DNA from: Ectocarpus siliculosus | Lineage: Eukaryota > Sar > Phaeophyceae > Ectocarpales > Ectocarpaceae | Assembly (NCBI GenBank): GCA_000310025.1 | Contig: FN649749.1 | Location: 247,835-311,834 of the forward strand | Length of the DNA stretch: 64,000 nt | Direction: 5' to 3' | Shown here: positions 39,282 to 53,282 of the stretch, piece by piece | How the letters are laid out: every line of letters starts with the position of its first letter | Numbering within the stretch: the first letter of the stretch is position 1 | The notes under the pieces: generated by a model | Databases searched by the model: none | Seen by the model: only the letters and a program-made list of their open reading frames with translations | What the model was told of the DNA's origin: nothing | Program-made: the position numbers and the translations under genes

Positions 39282-40794
39282 ATAGCCCGAGCCTGGTCGC
39301 TGAACGAGGTACTCGAGATACAGGGGACTCTCACGCAAGCCATACAGAATGTACCATTCGCTCCAAGCGACCCCTTGAACACAAGCCACGCACACAAATG
39401 CACACTGGTCTCACCGTTTTGCTATTCCCCCTCAAACTTCCCCGCACAGAGCGGTACTCCGGGCGGTGCTGAACCCGACAGGTGAAGGAAATACGGGGGA
39501 CATCACAGCATTGATCATTCCGACTAGGCGATACAAGTCGATAGAGGGCAAGTGTTACGTAGTCCTCACGGTGGACAAGTGTTCTGCCGTGTCGTGACCC
39601 TAGAATTACGCACATGATGAGTACAGACTGCCAACGTTTTTGTCAGCTTGATCAATCCCATCGTTTGCCAGTTGTCGAAGGATAGCGCAAGACGTGCTTG
39701 TGGGACAGCGCGCAACCCCTCCCCCCTCCTGCGAAGTCAATGGTCAAACGACTACGGCCTGCATGGCTATGAGTACACACACACCCCCCCCTCCCCTCCC
39801 CGAATCACACACGTGAGAATCACCCCCGCTTGACATTAGAAAGCTCATCGAAACGCCGCCATCACAGATGTGGCCGGAACTCGGAACCAACCCCGTGGCT
39901 TTCCTACATAGGAGAAATACGGCCGTCGCAGCATTGGCGGGCAAGGAAGGAGATCGCCCAATTGACTAGACTGCAGAAATTGGTTTTCAAGTGAAACAGC
40001 ACGGCACGGGAAAGAATACTCGAGTACAGTGGTGGTGCCTCTACTGCCGAATCTGGAACTTGAGGAACGTTCTCCATCTGTAAAAGGATCTGTGACCAAT
40101 GGCCGTCAGGGCGAAAAACAACGACTATTGTAACCCCCCAGCGCCGCGGCGCTATCCCGCCCTTTTCCCCCCCACCACACCCAAAAAGGAGAACTTCGTA
40201 TCCTGTTTCCTTGGAATTGAGCGGGCTTATACGAGGCACATAGACCTTCCCTGCTCCTGTTTCTAATCTACGCTATGTTCAGCCATTTCCCGCCTTAATA
40301 AGGCACACGTGTGGCGGCTTTTATTGCCTGGCGTAGGGTCCGCGGTAGCACATGCTTCACTTATGTCATACCCAATCAGCTCTCCCATTTTATAAATAAG
40401 TTACATCGCAGACAATGAGCAGAAAATTGAAAGCTCTGGCACATGGCTCAGTCCCGAATTTTGATACAGCGTTTTCTGTTGGGAAATGTAAGAATTGCAC
40501 ACAGCACCGATACATGTAGCATCGTTTACGCACAGGGAGAAAGCACGGGTGGCTACATGTGAGCAGCAGTGCCCCACATCCACACAACAGCAATAACAAC
40601 AAAATCAACAACAGCGACCAAAGCCACAGTCCAGATACCATCATATGGATTTTAACAAAACCACAGGCCAGATACAAAAATATAGAATAACAAACCACAA
40701 TCCAGATAAATCAATAAAGAGATTAACCAAACTTAATGTAACGGCGTCTACACGAACAGTTCACACGTGGCAGCCATAGAGTTGATGCAGGCGT
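39282..40794. other. Convergent intergenic region
   Basis: It lies between the 3' ends of the zinc-finger gene (+) and the membrane-protein gene (-). No gene, RNA or array is supported; open frames here lack splice signals and domains. AT content rises near 40380-40740, as expected for 3' flanks. Confidence 0.4.
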
Positions 40795-43700
40795 TCAGAA
40801 AGCGCACCCCCCACCCCATCCTACCCAGACTCCAGCCTCATATTCACCTTCGTCCCCCGTCCCACCGTTCTCACCCACACTACCAGCATCACCTTGCTGG
40901 GCGACCTCTACACCCGCTTTAGTTTTTCCTCTCCCCTCTACCCGTACACCGTCCTCCTTGCTCGACCAGCCGCTACCACCACCATCACGATCTCCGTTGG
41001 CGATACGGCTCGATGTGGACCAAGATGGGTGTGGGGGGGTGGCGGCGGCGGCGGCGGCGGCGGCGTTGAGCTGCAAGTCGCCGAAAGGATTGGACCACCC
41101 CTCCCCCTCTTGGCTCGCCGTCGAGGACCGTGTAGCTGAAGAAGCCCTGGCGCAGAAGAGGAACCAGCCTGTCGCCGCCACGCCTCCGATGACACTCGAT
41201 ACAAACGCCGCCGCCTGGTCCAGACGACCGCAAGCGAAGCAAGGCAGGCGTACATAGAAAGGCGAATAATAGAAGGAAGGAGGTCATACGAAGACTCACC
41301 GTGACGCGTGTACGTCATACTGAGGACCAATAGCATGAAAATTGCTATGAACGCCACCGACATTGGAAAGTAGAACCCCTTTCCGAGAAATGGAAGCAAG
41401 AAAAATGATTTTTCTTCTCGTTGACACCATAGGCGTTCTCAGCAGGCACTTCAACCTATGCTGGAGAGGCAGTTCTGCCACTGCCCCCGTCTTGTCGAGT
41501 CTCCTATGCATGCGCGCAGAAACAGAGCCATCGTAGCGACTTGAGTGCTCACGTTAACGTTCACTTCAAGCCAAGCTTGAGTGTGTGCACACACAAACAC
41601 GGACACCATCAAGTCAGGACACGCCGGAGCATAGTGCAAGGGACCTTCTGCCTTAGTACTGACATTTGCACGTATAATTTTGGGGCAGAAATTGTCGCGA
41701 AGACGTCACCTTTCCTCTCCCAGCGCCTACGGGCCAATCGGTTGCGTTGAACTCGGAGAAGGAAGCAGCCGGCTTTGCCGGGGGCGAAGCCTGGGCCCCT
41801 GCACCTCTTGTGAAGTTACCGATGTTGTTGGGCGGCACCTGTCGAAGAGCTGAGGCAACCTTAGCCTTCATCCTGTCCTTGGCGGACAGACCCGAACGGG
41901 CTGGCGGTGACGAAGACTTCGTTGATGCTGATGCTGCTCGCGGTTTTGACGCTGGTGAGAGTGCCGACGAGCCCGCCGGCGAGGGGACTCTTGTCGGTGA
42001 ATACGTTGTCCGCTCTGCCGCACAATTCGATGCAATTAGAGCGCGAGCGAGTGGTATGTTGTCTCGGTGTCGTGTGCAGACTGTTGCAGGGTATCAAAAC
42101 TGTGACATATCGCGGGGAAAACGCCCCCCTAAAGTAAGTACCCTATACATCCAGGACAAGGATAGAGGACTATGATTGTGCACTGAGGTTGCGTCTACTT
42201 CCGCATCATGGGAGAAATGTCTCGTCCAACCGACCACGCTCTATCGCGGTAACTACAGACCATTGAATGGGTCGGCATCTTCGTGAATGCGAACATTCTA
42301 TCCAGCACGCCCTTCACCAAAACATGACACAGTCTGCTTGCTAGTCGCTCGTCACTCATCACTGCATGACCCACCCACCTTTCTCTGGCCTTGCGTTGGC
42401 CATGGCCACGAATGCCGCCCGAAGGGCCTTCCCATGATTCGCCTTCGCAATTTCCCGCCTGGGATTCTTGGGCGAGGAGTCGATGGAGCCTAGGGAGACC
42501 TTTTCTTTTGCCCTCGAGCTTGGGACTGCCGGACGGTTAACGGGTGGTTTGATGCGAGTGTAAACAACGACACGCATGTTCCTCCTCTTTACAACGGGGA
42601 CTGAACGGCAGAACCGTCTACTTGAGGGGGCGATTCCCATGCGAAGGGAGATGAAAATGAAGAAGTGCCAGCTCTTTCAGAGAAATATCGTTGGGCCTCG
42701 GGTAGAACAAAAACGCTCTGAAGAGAACACAAAAATTGACTACCTGGTATGCGAAAACACAGGCACCCAAGGCGATGACCGTTGCTCAGCATCGAAACAA
42801 ATACTGCCACCAGGGTTACTAGTCCTAGCACCGAACGTCCTCTCTTCTCACCGGGCGCTTTTGCTCTCATCGTGTTTTCCACCCATTCGGTCCTTGAGGG
42901 CGCCGAGATCATCATCCAACCGGCCAAGGCCCCTTGCTTACTAATAGCAGCAGTGGCAGCAGCAGCAGCAGCAGCAGGAGGACCAGCAACAGCAGTAGTA
43001 GGAGAAGAAGCGGTGGCAGTTTCCCCGACCTCAGGGGGCGTGAAGAAAGACCATCCACCCCCTGCACCAGGCGGTCCGTCAATCTGCAGCTGCGCGTGCA
43101 CTGTACCATCACGCAACCAGAAAAAACGGGGGTGGGGGGGGATCGATCGATGGGGATCTTAAAGCTTTCACCACCCTAGAGCAAACGGAGAACGAAGCGA
43201 ATGCCGTGCTCATCGTTTTGTTCGTGTGGCCGAGCGAGCAGTTGATAGCTCGCGTGATCGCTTCACAGGCTCTCCCTTAGCCACACCATTCAAGCTTGAG
43301 GGAAAACGCTATTTCTCCAACATAGCTCATCTTGTCGTCGGTAACATACTTTTGGTGGTGGTGATGCTGCACTACACTACACTACATGCGTATGGCAGGC
43401 TAGTGATTTCGGTGTACAAGTAGTGCCTCGAATAGGTATTATTACACTCGGGAGGGGACACGTACACAAACCGAAGCTCTTCCTTGTACGTTGAACCGGC
43501 TCCATTCAAGATCAACCAACCACACCGACATTTGAAATACTCAAAGTGTCGTCGTACATGATGATGATGATGGCAATATCAAGACACAGCCTTTTGATGG
43601 AAACGAGAGGCTTCTTTGTGTGACAACGGGGGCCATCTACATCTAGAACAACTACAGCAGCATACCGCACCGCAAAAGTTAATATCGGCGATGATGTGCC

Positions 43701-43802
43701 ATCTGACTTGCAATGCTCTCGAGACCCCCATTGCTCGGTCAAGCTTAAGCTGTGTACCCTCTCCCCCGGTCGACAAGAGCGTAAACCAGGCAAGTATGTA
43801 CC
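40795..43802 (-). CDS. Multipass membrane protein, family not recognised (5' end unresolved)
   Basis: Exons (5'-3'): 43671-43802, 42780-43100, 42379-42489, 41710-42014, 41300-41378, 40795-41214. Phases match at the first four junctions (1, 1, 1, 0). At the last, canonical borders would give the wrong frame for the clear downstream reading; an alternative acceptor near 41175 is in frame but drops a hydrophobic helix. Hydrophobic segments: YILAWFTLL, VLGLVTLVAVFVSML, MSVAFIAIFMLLVLSM and AFVSSVIGGVAATGWFLF. Between them is a Ser/Pro/Ala-rich disordered loop (SPAGSSALSPASKP). The last exon has an alanine run from GCC repeats, then a Gly/Glu-rich acidic tail and stop. Further 5' exons may lie up to ~45.4 kb, where MDIDDVAPG would make a reasonable start. 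Topology suggests four or more passes; no transporter or channel motif was recognised. Confidence 0.6.
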
Positions 43803-46151
43803 CTGCAGATGAAATGTGAAAAACGTCGATTACGTCGACGCACCAACACACCAAGACGATGACAGAAGTGGTCTTCGTTTCTTGTTTCTTGTCGACATCA
43901 TTCCCTTACTCATGAAACACAACATCGTATGCATACAGCACGACACAACACGATACAAAAAAAAATCTCCCTCATACTTGTATCGACAACGTGACAGCGA
44001 GAAGGAGAAAACAGACAACGTTGGGTATGCTCTTCTTGCGCATCTGGGGCTCGAAACCCCTACCCCGTGTCGTGGCGTGTCCCGACACGGTCTAGACACG
44101 GTCTGAGCAACAAGGGAAAACGGACCTTAGGGACCCTGCCCACTCGCACGGAAAACTCTTCACTCATTTATAGCCGAAAATAGGGGACGCGTTCGTACTG
44201 AAGCACACCATACTTAAGGGCGGCGCGCCGTCTCATCGCAAGCATGAAAATTATCGACAGTCTCCTGTGACTCACCCGCCAAAGACGAGAACGTGAACAA
44301 AAACAATGGCTATTAGAATCTGCAACCCGCCGTTCCAACATTCGCTGATTGGTCAACGCACCACGATTGCACCATGTCAGGACCACCAGACACCGCTTTG
44401 GCGATAGACACCGCGCAAGCATAGCCTACAGCCTACACGACGTACGTCTGACATTACACAGCGCTGCTTTGTACCTCAAAGGGCTCTTGACAAGAAGAAG
44501 CCAATGTCAGTGCAATAAATAGCAGCGAAGCAAGCTCTATTTAGCGGCGATGGCGACGGTAACACCCGCTTCTCTAGGCCCGGCACTATAGCCAACTTCA
44601 CCATCACCCCATACCAACCCATATTTTGAAAGCAGAGGACGTCTTGTGCGGCGTGCAAGAAAAAACCAACAAGATGTGTGATTCTGAACTCCAAGCACAG
44701 ACAAGAGAATTGGAAAAATGCAATGGTTGATTGCAACTCCCGTGGGACTGGTCTTTGACCAACGTTGTGAAAGATGGACAGCGACGCAACATCAAACCAA
44801 CTCGTCCTGTTCGCTTGTTCGAAGCTCTGGTATCGTAACGCTTTCGATTTCCCCCCGCCGGCGATATCACCCTAATCTACTATAGTAAACACTTGAATAT
44901 TCATGCACTGTATTATTATGCCATAGGCGGTGGCAGCCATAGAGCTCAGAATGCGCTTTGGCCAACACAAAACACGCGAAAAGTAAATCAAGGCGATGGA
45001 AAAATGAAGGAACAGCTGGATCCTCAAATGAAGACCTGATCCCTTCCTCAACCTGCCACTCTAACCGTAACACACCACAAACGATATGCACACGACCGAC
45101 AAAACCTCAATACCAAAAGTCAACATTGAAAGAGGAATTTTATGTGGCAAAAAAGATAGAGAGATACAGGGGGACAACTTAAACTTGTGCAACGTTCTTC
45201 TAGCGGAGACGACCCGAGCAAAAAAAAATGGGCCAGACAAGAACAAAAATGGAGTCAATCCGATGAGCCCGTGCCTTCTCTTCCTCTCCTCTCCTTCGGA
45301 AGCGATGCCATGGCTCCAGATCCACCGTAAGCGATGCCCATTTCCCTCTCCCGCTGTAACAGGAGCACCTGGAGCAACGTCATCAATATCCATACGGCCA
45401 GCGTCAGTCCATGATTTCAAGAGATTAACATTTGTAGCGACCAAGATTGTAAAAACCACGTACCAGTGGGAAGCAAGACAGCAACATCTGCATCTAGAGA
45501 GAGAGAGAGCGCGCGACAAGTCACACATGTATCTTTCAAAGCTGTTGGACTGCAGCCAATCACGATCCAAGTCCAAATCGTGCTCTGCATGAATCGAAAA
45601 TCCCTTACCAATTGGTTCGAGACTGACTTCTTGTACGCCTCAATGGAACGGAGGATGCCCCCTACATATACTTGTTCTTGTGTTCGTGTTCTCCGTGCCT
45701 TCTCGGGGTCCTCGTTGACACGGTATTGATACAGTTTGGCTTGATCATCTCATGGATCGTTGACAGCTGACAGGACTGACTTGCTACGGTGCAGATGATC
45801 AGCACCGAAGCTGGATCGATCGATCGCCTCACAAGGACAAAAGCGCACGAGCAGCAACCACCGACCTCGACACAAGTACCGCAAACGAGAAAACAGGCTC
45901 AAAGGCATGCATGCACCGTAGAGGAATTATTGGGTCTATGCTGTCTTCACGTTCACCTTGGATGGGACATCCTCATCTCACCTTACTTCAGATAGAGGCA
46001 AGAGCGTAGACAAAATACTACTGGCAAAGGGCAAGGGCAGCTAGAAACCCAGAGAGGGGATCTACAATATTCAATAATCCAGGATGGGGAAAATAATACG
46101 TGATCAGATCAACACCGGAAAGTGGATTTAGCTTGCAACAGCAGTCGTGGG
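43803..46151. other. Region between two leftward genes; possible 5' exons
   Basis: It probably contains the promoter and perhaps first exon(s) of the membrane-protein gene to its left. The best candidate begins at an ATG at 45393 (minus) reading MDIDDVAPGAPVTAGEG with a possible phase-1 donor, but no complete chain to the exon ending at 43802 could be shown. Confidence 0.35.
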
Positions 46152-49100
46152 CTAAGAAAACTGTTTCGCCAGCGACACCAACGCCAAAACGGCAGTGCAC
46201 GAAAACGGAGTCGACTTGTATCTGTCGTATCGTGGTATCACCTGTATGAGCGTCGCCACTCCCATGAGGCCGGCCAAGATCCCGAAGGCTGAAACGCCCT
46301 CGTCATCCTCAGACACCGAGCTACTTGCCACCGGTCCGTGCATCAGGAAAGCTGCCACGACATACACTGGTACCCTGTGCCGCAGAATTGGACACACAGA
46401 TCGCGTGCTTGTGTGTTAGATAGCAAGTACGCCAAAAATGTAGGACCCGCATACTAAGGAGTGGGAATGCGGGACGTTGTTACTGTATGCAGCAATATGT
46501 AACATGGCCTTCCACACAACTACAAGTTTCCCATCGTGCATACGTAACGTCGTTTGACAGGAAAGGTCAACGTCTCACTCTTTGCCATGCGAGTTGCACT
46601 TATTGAGGGTAGAAGGTGCTGCAAACATGGTCAGCCGCAATGACGATTGCCATGCACGTGACGGCGTACCACGCTACCGTAACTACAATAAAGAGCGAAG
46701 AAGGAACTCGATCACAAGCTGACACAGGCACCAAATGTATTCAACATGAGAGGGTGGATGCATGTTGCTGCATGACGACAACACCAAGGAAGGGCAAAGG
46801 GATGTTGTGCAGTCGCATCCAACCAGCCCTTTTTGTGTACCACACCGAAGCAGCCATGGCAACCCCTAAAGTGGGACCCTCTCAATAGTGCCGGGTGCTC
46901 GGAATAGTACCGGTGATATCGTGTGACACGCACGGATTACAATATTCAAGTTGTATCATTCTCTGAATAGATACGTGTATATTGCAGTGCTCGGTGCCCG
47001 ATTCAGTACCGGTGAATCTGGCGTGCACATAGCGGCACTACTGAGGGACCCCCACTGTACAATACCTGGTCAAATTCATGACGGTGCCACGAATCCGGTC
47101 GTCAATGTACTTGGATCGACACGTTGCAATGGCAGGGAGATACAGTCCAATGCACGCCTCGTACACCAGGAACATCGCCAGCAGCCTGTTGTGGAGACAC
47201 GCAAAATACAGGTTGTTTGCGGTTCGAAGGGCGCGCAAGAGAGGAGAGAGATGAGGGATGAGGTATGGCGGAAGAAGCTACTGGTATTGACGATACGCAG
47301 ATGACGGATGGATGGATCGACTTTGCATCTAGGGAGAGAGGCAATGTGAGGAGAGGTTGTGTCATGTCCTGGAATACGAAAGTACTGCTTCAGCGCCAAC
47401 GTAGAGAGAAGACAACAGAAGAGACAGGGACGACCGGACAAAGCAAGATCAAGTACAAACGAACCAAAGCGATTTCACAAGGAGCCACGAAAACAAGGTG
47501 ACCCGCAGAAAACTCGAACCACAACTATCTGCAACTCGGCCTGAGCCCCTTGCGCTTGTACACCATGGCAGCGGTAGCATGCGTATTCTCTCTACCATCA
47601 CAAACGTAACACAAATTTATCCGGTCTATGGGAAACGACTTGTGAAGAAAGTATACAGAGTGCCGCAGAGAATACGGCACGAGTGAAATAAATCCAAGTT
47701 CCAGATCAAGACAAGCATTAACGTGTTTTTAAGTTGAAAGTTGCCGCTGTAACTCACTTTCCGGGCGACAGTTCCATCCACGACGCCACCAGTGCCACTG
47801 TGCTCAGCCCTAGCCAACAAGGCAAGAGAGAGAGAGGGGGGGGGGGCAAGAGCAACACCACCACAGGAAGAGCTCGATGGATGGACGGATCGCAACGACA
47901 GCATGCGACGGCATCGCGAACGACACGGCGGCAGATACTCAACTTCCCGACAGCGAAGAAAGTATCAAGGTGCATTGTCGTTGGTCGCTACTTTTCATCT
48001 TTTCATGCCCACTCATGACCTTTTCTGTCAACAAAACACACGAAAGAAGACATGACGTAATCAAATCGCTGTTTCTTCAGTCAGTTATTGCTTCAGACCA
48101 CCCTGGCATTACCTACACCAGAACACTATCATATACCACATGTTCGGAAGAATATTTTGCGCTCCGAGCTGTTTTCGGTTTATTGGCCTGGCCAGGACCA
48201 ATCTCCCGTCACCTCTACTGTATTCGCTGGAACAGGCAGAAGACAGACCCCAACAGTTTTCGAAAGGGCGGCCGCGAGCCTTTTCAGCTTCGCGTATGAC
48301 GATCATATCCTCGATTTCCTCTCTGTTCTACGGCGTTTGCGGCCTGCTACTTTGTACCAGTACTCTCATTGAAAAGGCCAAGTGCAGTTGCATAGTTTCA
48401 TGTCGACGGACGTGACGTGACGTGACGTACTGAATGCAGCCAACGACGCACCTGTTGCCAATACGAGGCAAGCTTCTGGAGAGACCGCCAATCCCACCGG
48501 AAGTCCCTCGGTCATCAGCTTGAACAGCGAACTCCCCCCGCACATACTCACCATCATCGTTGAGAACACCATGCCTAGGGCAACCTTGTCGGTCTATGGT
48601 AGCAATAGCCAGTGGGGTGACGGGGAAGAGGAGGACTCCTTGAGCACAACAGATAGAAGCAAAAAATAAACACATGCACGAGAAATGCCTGACTGTACCA
48701 AGTTGGTATGGCTTGCGGCGTTTCAATGGTGCGCAGGTTTTCTATATTGTACGAAAACGTGACCATCGCCGCAACAGACAGAACCTACTTCGTATATGCT
48801 TGGCGCGCCTCGTTACGCAGCACAGAGACAGAGCACCAAGCTCTACCCGACGCCTTCTCTGCTCTTCACACCTCCGACCGAGCATAACAGCCTCCCGAAA
48901 ACGCACCTTGCGTGTAAATTGAACTCAAATCGACACCCAAATTCCGGTAAACCTCCCGGAATATACGTTGGGCGCCATCACGTACCGTCATGTACCAAGC
49001 AAGGTGACGCACAGCATGCTGCTGGACTGCTGGACTGCTGTTGCTGTGATGCTGCATGCTTCGTGGAGTTCGTGAGGTGAACGGAAACTCTGCAGATGAT

Positions 49101-52100
49101 GCAACACTTGGAGCGAGCACCAACATGACCGCAACTACACGGAACAAGGTAAAGCGTCCCTCCCTTCCTCGGAGTATAATATAATATATAATAGCAGCAC
49201 ACAACAAACAACAACCTCCGCTACAGGGTGCCGTGAATAGCGACGACACCCACCAAAGCAGCGGCTTCGATGGCAGGCGCCCAGAGGACGACGTAGGCGA
49301 GCATCACCCCCTCGAACAGCGCTTGCACCGCGGACATCATCACTAGGCGACCATCGGACACGATGCTTCCAAACGCCTTCATTGCAAACGCAGCACACGA
49401 GAGAGGTTTCGTTAGACAATGCAGATGCACAATCACAGGGTATGCACCAGAGGCAAGAATTGCAAGCTTCGATCTTTTTGGAGATATTGTTCCTGATTTC
49501 GTACCGTCAGGGGTTGGGGGACAAGACGAGGACGAGTGACAGAAATAAACATAAAAAAGGACTGCCGTAGGCTAATAGAAATCGTTTCAAAGGGTAGAAA
49601 CTACGGTCGAGCGGAACAGGATAACAATCATCCGACGAAGCATGACCTAGGCAATGAGGGAAAGCGCTACTTCCGATGATAGTCCAAATACTGTCGTGTC
49701 ATGTCCCCCAATGCACCCGTGAGTGAACCGAGAAGAACTGCGGGGCGTCGGGTGGATGTACTGTTTCGTACCCGAATACGTAACCAACATCCACATGAGA
49801 GGACAAAAAACAAAAACCAAAAAAACCAGGGCATGTCCGAGCAGAGCAGAGCCACTGGCCCAAGCGGAGTGCCATGTAAACACGCGCTTCTACTCTCTGC
49901 TGATGCTGATGCAAGACGTACCGACAGCAAAGCTCCGCGACCACTATTAATAGTAACCTAAACCTTCACTCGACCCCCTCCCTGCTCGGCTCTTTCGCCA
50001 GTGCCCGACTTGCCTCTTTCATGTGACGGGAGGTAGAGGAGGATCGGTCCCCGTAGTTTTCATTCCACAAACCGGCGATGAGCACGAGCGAGATTAGCGA
50101 CACCTGCGGTCAAAACAAGCACCAACAGAACCCGCAATCAGCAACGCTGAATGGTTGAGCAGCAATCACAAGAGCTATTATATATAGGAACAACGATACT
50201 CTGCCAAATTCTCAATCGCAAGGTTTGTGAGGTTGTAGCGGCAGATTGGTTTGCCGGGTTGATAGAACGGAAGGCAATGTCAGTCCACGACTAGTGCAAG
50301 TACGTATGCACGAACGGTGTTACAAGACAGCACCATATGGTGCTTACCCAAGCCAATTCACTCACCTAGCCTACCTAGTACTGCAGCGTTGGCCACATCA
50401 TTGACTCCTTCCTCCTGTACTGTGTGTCATAAAATGTAGCTTTGTCTTACAAGCACAGACGATCTTGGACTCAATGAACGTCACGACCGCTGTACCGTGG
50501 GAGAAATGAATCTCAAACGGGAAGGAAGGCGCACCCAACTCACCCCAATGGCGACATTGAAAGGCCCCAGGAGGCCCATCCCCATCGACCGCACGGAAAA
50601 ATCCGCCAACAAGCCTGACGCGATCGTCGCTAACCCGATTCCCCACGTTGCCATGTGGAATGTGTCTGCCAGCAGGTACGACGGGTATCCTCTGCTACGG
50701 TGTTCCGTGATCATCCAAGACTCGAAAGCAGTCGCCAGGAACATCGCACCGGCGCCTGCGTGAAGGGTCGGTCACGTGGACAAAGAGAAGCAAGCGCAAG
50801 GTTCATTCGATTTGACTAATAAAGATGCGCGAGTGGAGGGAACTTGCCAGGGCCAACGACAGCATGCCCGCAAATGCACCAGTCAGGGTGCACTCGATCG
50901 ATGTATTTGGCAATAAGAAAATAAATCGATCAACCCACGACTACATCTGGGCTGCACCAATTCTTCGGCGGTTGTGTCGAGCGAAGTTGCGGGGGCGAAA
51001 GCCGACTACTTACGCCACTGTTCGTGTACTTGAATTGAAATCGTATTGGGTTGCCCACCAAACAGCGCTACCACACCATATTCGATATCACGTCCACAGT
51101 TCACCTGCAATCACTCGACCCAGCACAAGGGCTCCAAACGCCTTCGACCGGATCAGGAAGCACTGCACGATGTTGAGAATAGCCCACAGCATGCAGCCAC
51201 TCCGTCGCCCGTACCTTGGCGGAATAATTCGGGTGCGTTGTCGGAAGAACCACCAGAAAGCAGCAAGTATACCAAGAATTTCGTCACATGAGCGACGAGC
51301 AGCAGCTGCAGAAACGTACAAGAACGGTAGAGCAGCCACCGGTGTGCCATGCTCCGTCCGAAAGATAGCTATCGCATCCTACATCAGAAATCACACGGCG
51401 GGATGCAGGACACGGTCCGGCTACGGGCTAGAGTCTACCGTAAATCAGTGCTGAAGCGCACAAGAACGGACACCACGATTTGCGTAGCAGCGACACAGAA
51501 AAACAAACGACAGATTTGATGATACGAGCAAAAACAATCGCGCTGTATGCTACGTTTGCCTCGTTGCGATCCTGCAGCCAGGCGCTTCTGTCCGAAACAC
51601 CATACATAATTGGATTGATCACACCATAAACCTGCCAATACCCGTGATGCCGCACGGCAGCAGCCCCCTAGTGTAAAGAGCGGCAATGGAAGAGCGGGTT
51701 TCGCCTCACCTGTCGAGCAACGATCCAGCGAAAAGCCCAGTCACCATGCTTGACAATGTACCTGCCAGAAACAATCGGCTGATCTGCTCCATGCCGAACG
51801 CGCTGCTCTGTGGAGGCGTTGACGACGCGAAACGACGGGAAAAAAAGCGGCACAACGTGTGAATCTCAGGAGCATCGTTGTCACGAAAACAACCAGAGCA
51901 AATGCACTGCCATCATCACGTATGTATATCACTGTCTAGAGCAGTCCCCTCGATATGAACGTGCATCCTTGTTGGTGGGTGGATTCGTGCGAACGTCAAA
52001 AAGGAGTGCACGCGTATTTAAAACAGCACAGAAACTGCACGAATTTGTCGTCGCGCAGATATACGGAGAAAGTAGTGCACGAGGTATCCGACAGCGATCG

Positions 52101-53082
52101 ACAGTCAGTTTGGTGGTTTCGGGTTCGCTGTCGCATTTCATCCATTGATTTAGCTCCCGCCCAGACAAGATCCATTGCTGAACGAACCCGCAGGTTGCGC
52201 CGCTTTGCTTGTGCCGTGTGTGATGTGTGATGAGCCACGCATACATACGCAAGCGTGGTTTCAAAGTGATGGTCTGCCACCAGCCAGCTGTATATGATCC
52301 CTACAAGTTCCATGTCCTGTGTGGTAGCTTACCCTAGTGTCTTGAGGATATCGGGGGGCACGGTACCTGGGAATAGAGCCGGAACAAGTATGCCCCCTGA
52401 ATAAACTCTCCGAGGTTGCACACAGCGAGCACACCCAGGTATGACCACCGGAAGCTCTTCAGACCCGCCTGCCAGTGTGATGCAACAGGTTTTGTCATGC
52501 AACAGGTAAAGGAATGGAACGTGGGAATAACTTGTTGCCAGGAAGAAGAAGAAACCCGAACTTGGAGCGGCGGGATTGCTGTTGCAACAAACAAGCAAAA
52601 CCAACCGCAAGGCCACCGATGGCAAAGCCAACATGGTACACGCCAATATGCACTTTTCGAGCATGACGGACGTCCTGCAAGCGTTTTCAATGCAGCTATT
52701 TCTCGACCAAAGACCTGTGTACGGCGAAAGAACATCCGTACCGGAGAGTCAAAACATGTATGACTCTGTAGTGACAGAGAGGGAAGAGTAGCGCATACGG
52801 CTGCCCTCTACGAATGTATCGGTCAGGATGTACCTTTAAGTACATGAACATGCCGGGACCGAGACGGAACAAACCCCAGGTTTAAATTCAACAACATTGT
52901 GGGATACGCAAACAATTCACATGCCTGAATAAACTCACCCAAACGCTCGCACCACGCCCCTGGGCACTTGCACCATCAAGTTTTCCCGACACTGCCCAGA
53001 TTACGTTGGATGCAACCTGTACGCTGGTGGCCGATACGATGGACCACACGAGCGCCTTCCGGACAATGCCTTCAAGAGTCAT
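46152..53082 (-). CDS. MFSD5-type major facilitator transporter (molybdate-anion transporter family)
   Basis: Exons (5'-3'): 52939-53082 (ATG 53082), about 52540-52674, 52367-52468, 51710-51807, 51105-51214, 50544-50755, 50014-50103, 49254-49376, 48452-48584, 47758-47809, 47066-47185, about 46627-46682, and a last exon ending with a stop at 46152. Most phases agree; the second exon's donor and the 47.07/46.68-kb junction are unsettled. Family hallmarks in order: YLGVLAVCNLGEFIQGAYLF, an MFS signature spliced from LFAGSLLDR and YGRRSG, AFESWMITEHRSRGY, WNENYGD, QALFEGVMLAYVVLWAP, GMVFSTMMVSM, FLVYEACIGLYLP, CRSKYIDDRIRGTVMNLTR and a final helix FGILAGLMGVATLI. About twelve helices are expected; human MFSD5 has been linked to molybdate uptake, but the substrate here is unproven. 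The intron after 50014 seems to use a GC donor (GAG/GCAAGT). Extra exons further upstream are possible. Confidence 0.88.
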
Positions 53083-53229
53083 ACGTTACAAATGACAGGG
53101 GATGAGATGGATGAGTCAAGGTGGAGCTGGTGTTGTGTTTGTTGTGGGTCTCCTTAATTGTAGTATCGAACCGTGCTAACCGGCTGACCAAGCAAGAGAT
53201 GCCAGTCTTAAATGCCACACAGCAGTGAG

Positions 53230-53282
<53 letters not shown>

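Noticed and set aside
41724-42053. Plus-strand open frame with a strong-looking acceptor, in phase with the zinc-finger gene's third exon and with a possible exon at 43269-43340
   Set aside because: The minus strand of the same stretch gives a more natural exon (41710-42014) that joins both neighbours of the membrane-protein gene in phase; both being coding exons is unlikely.
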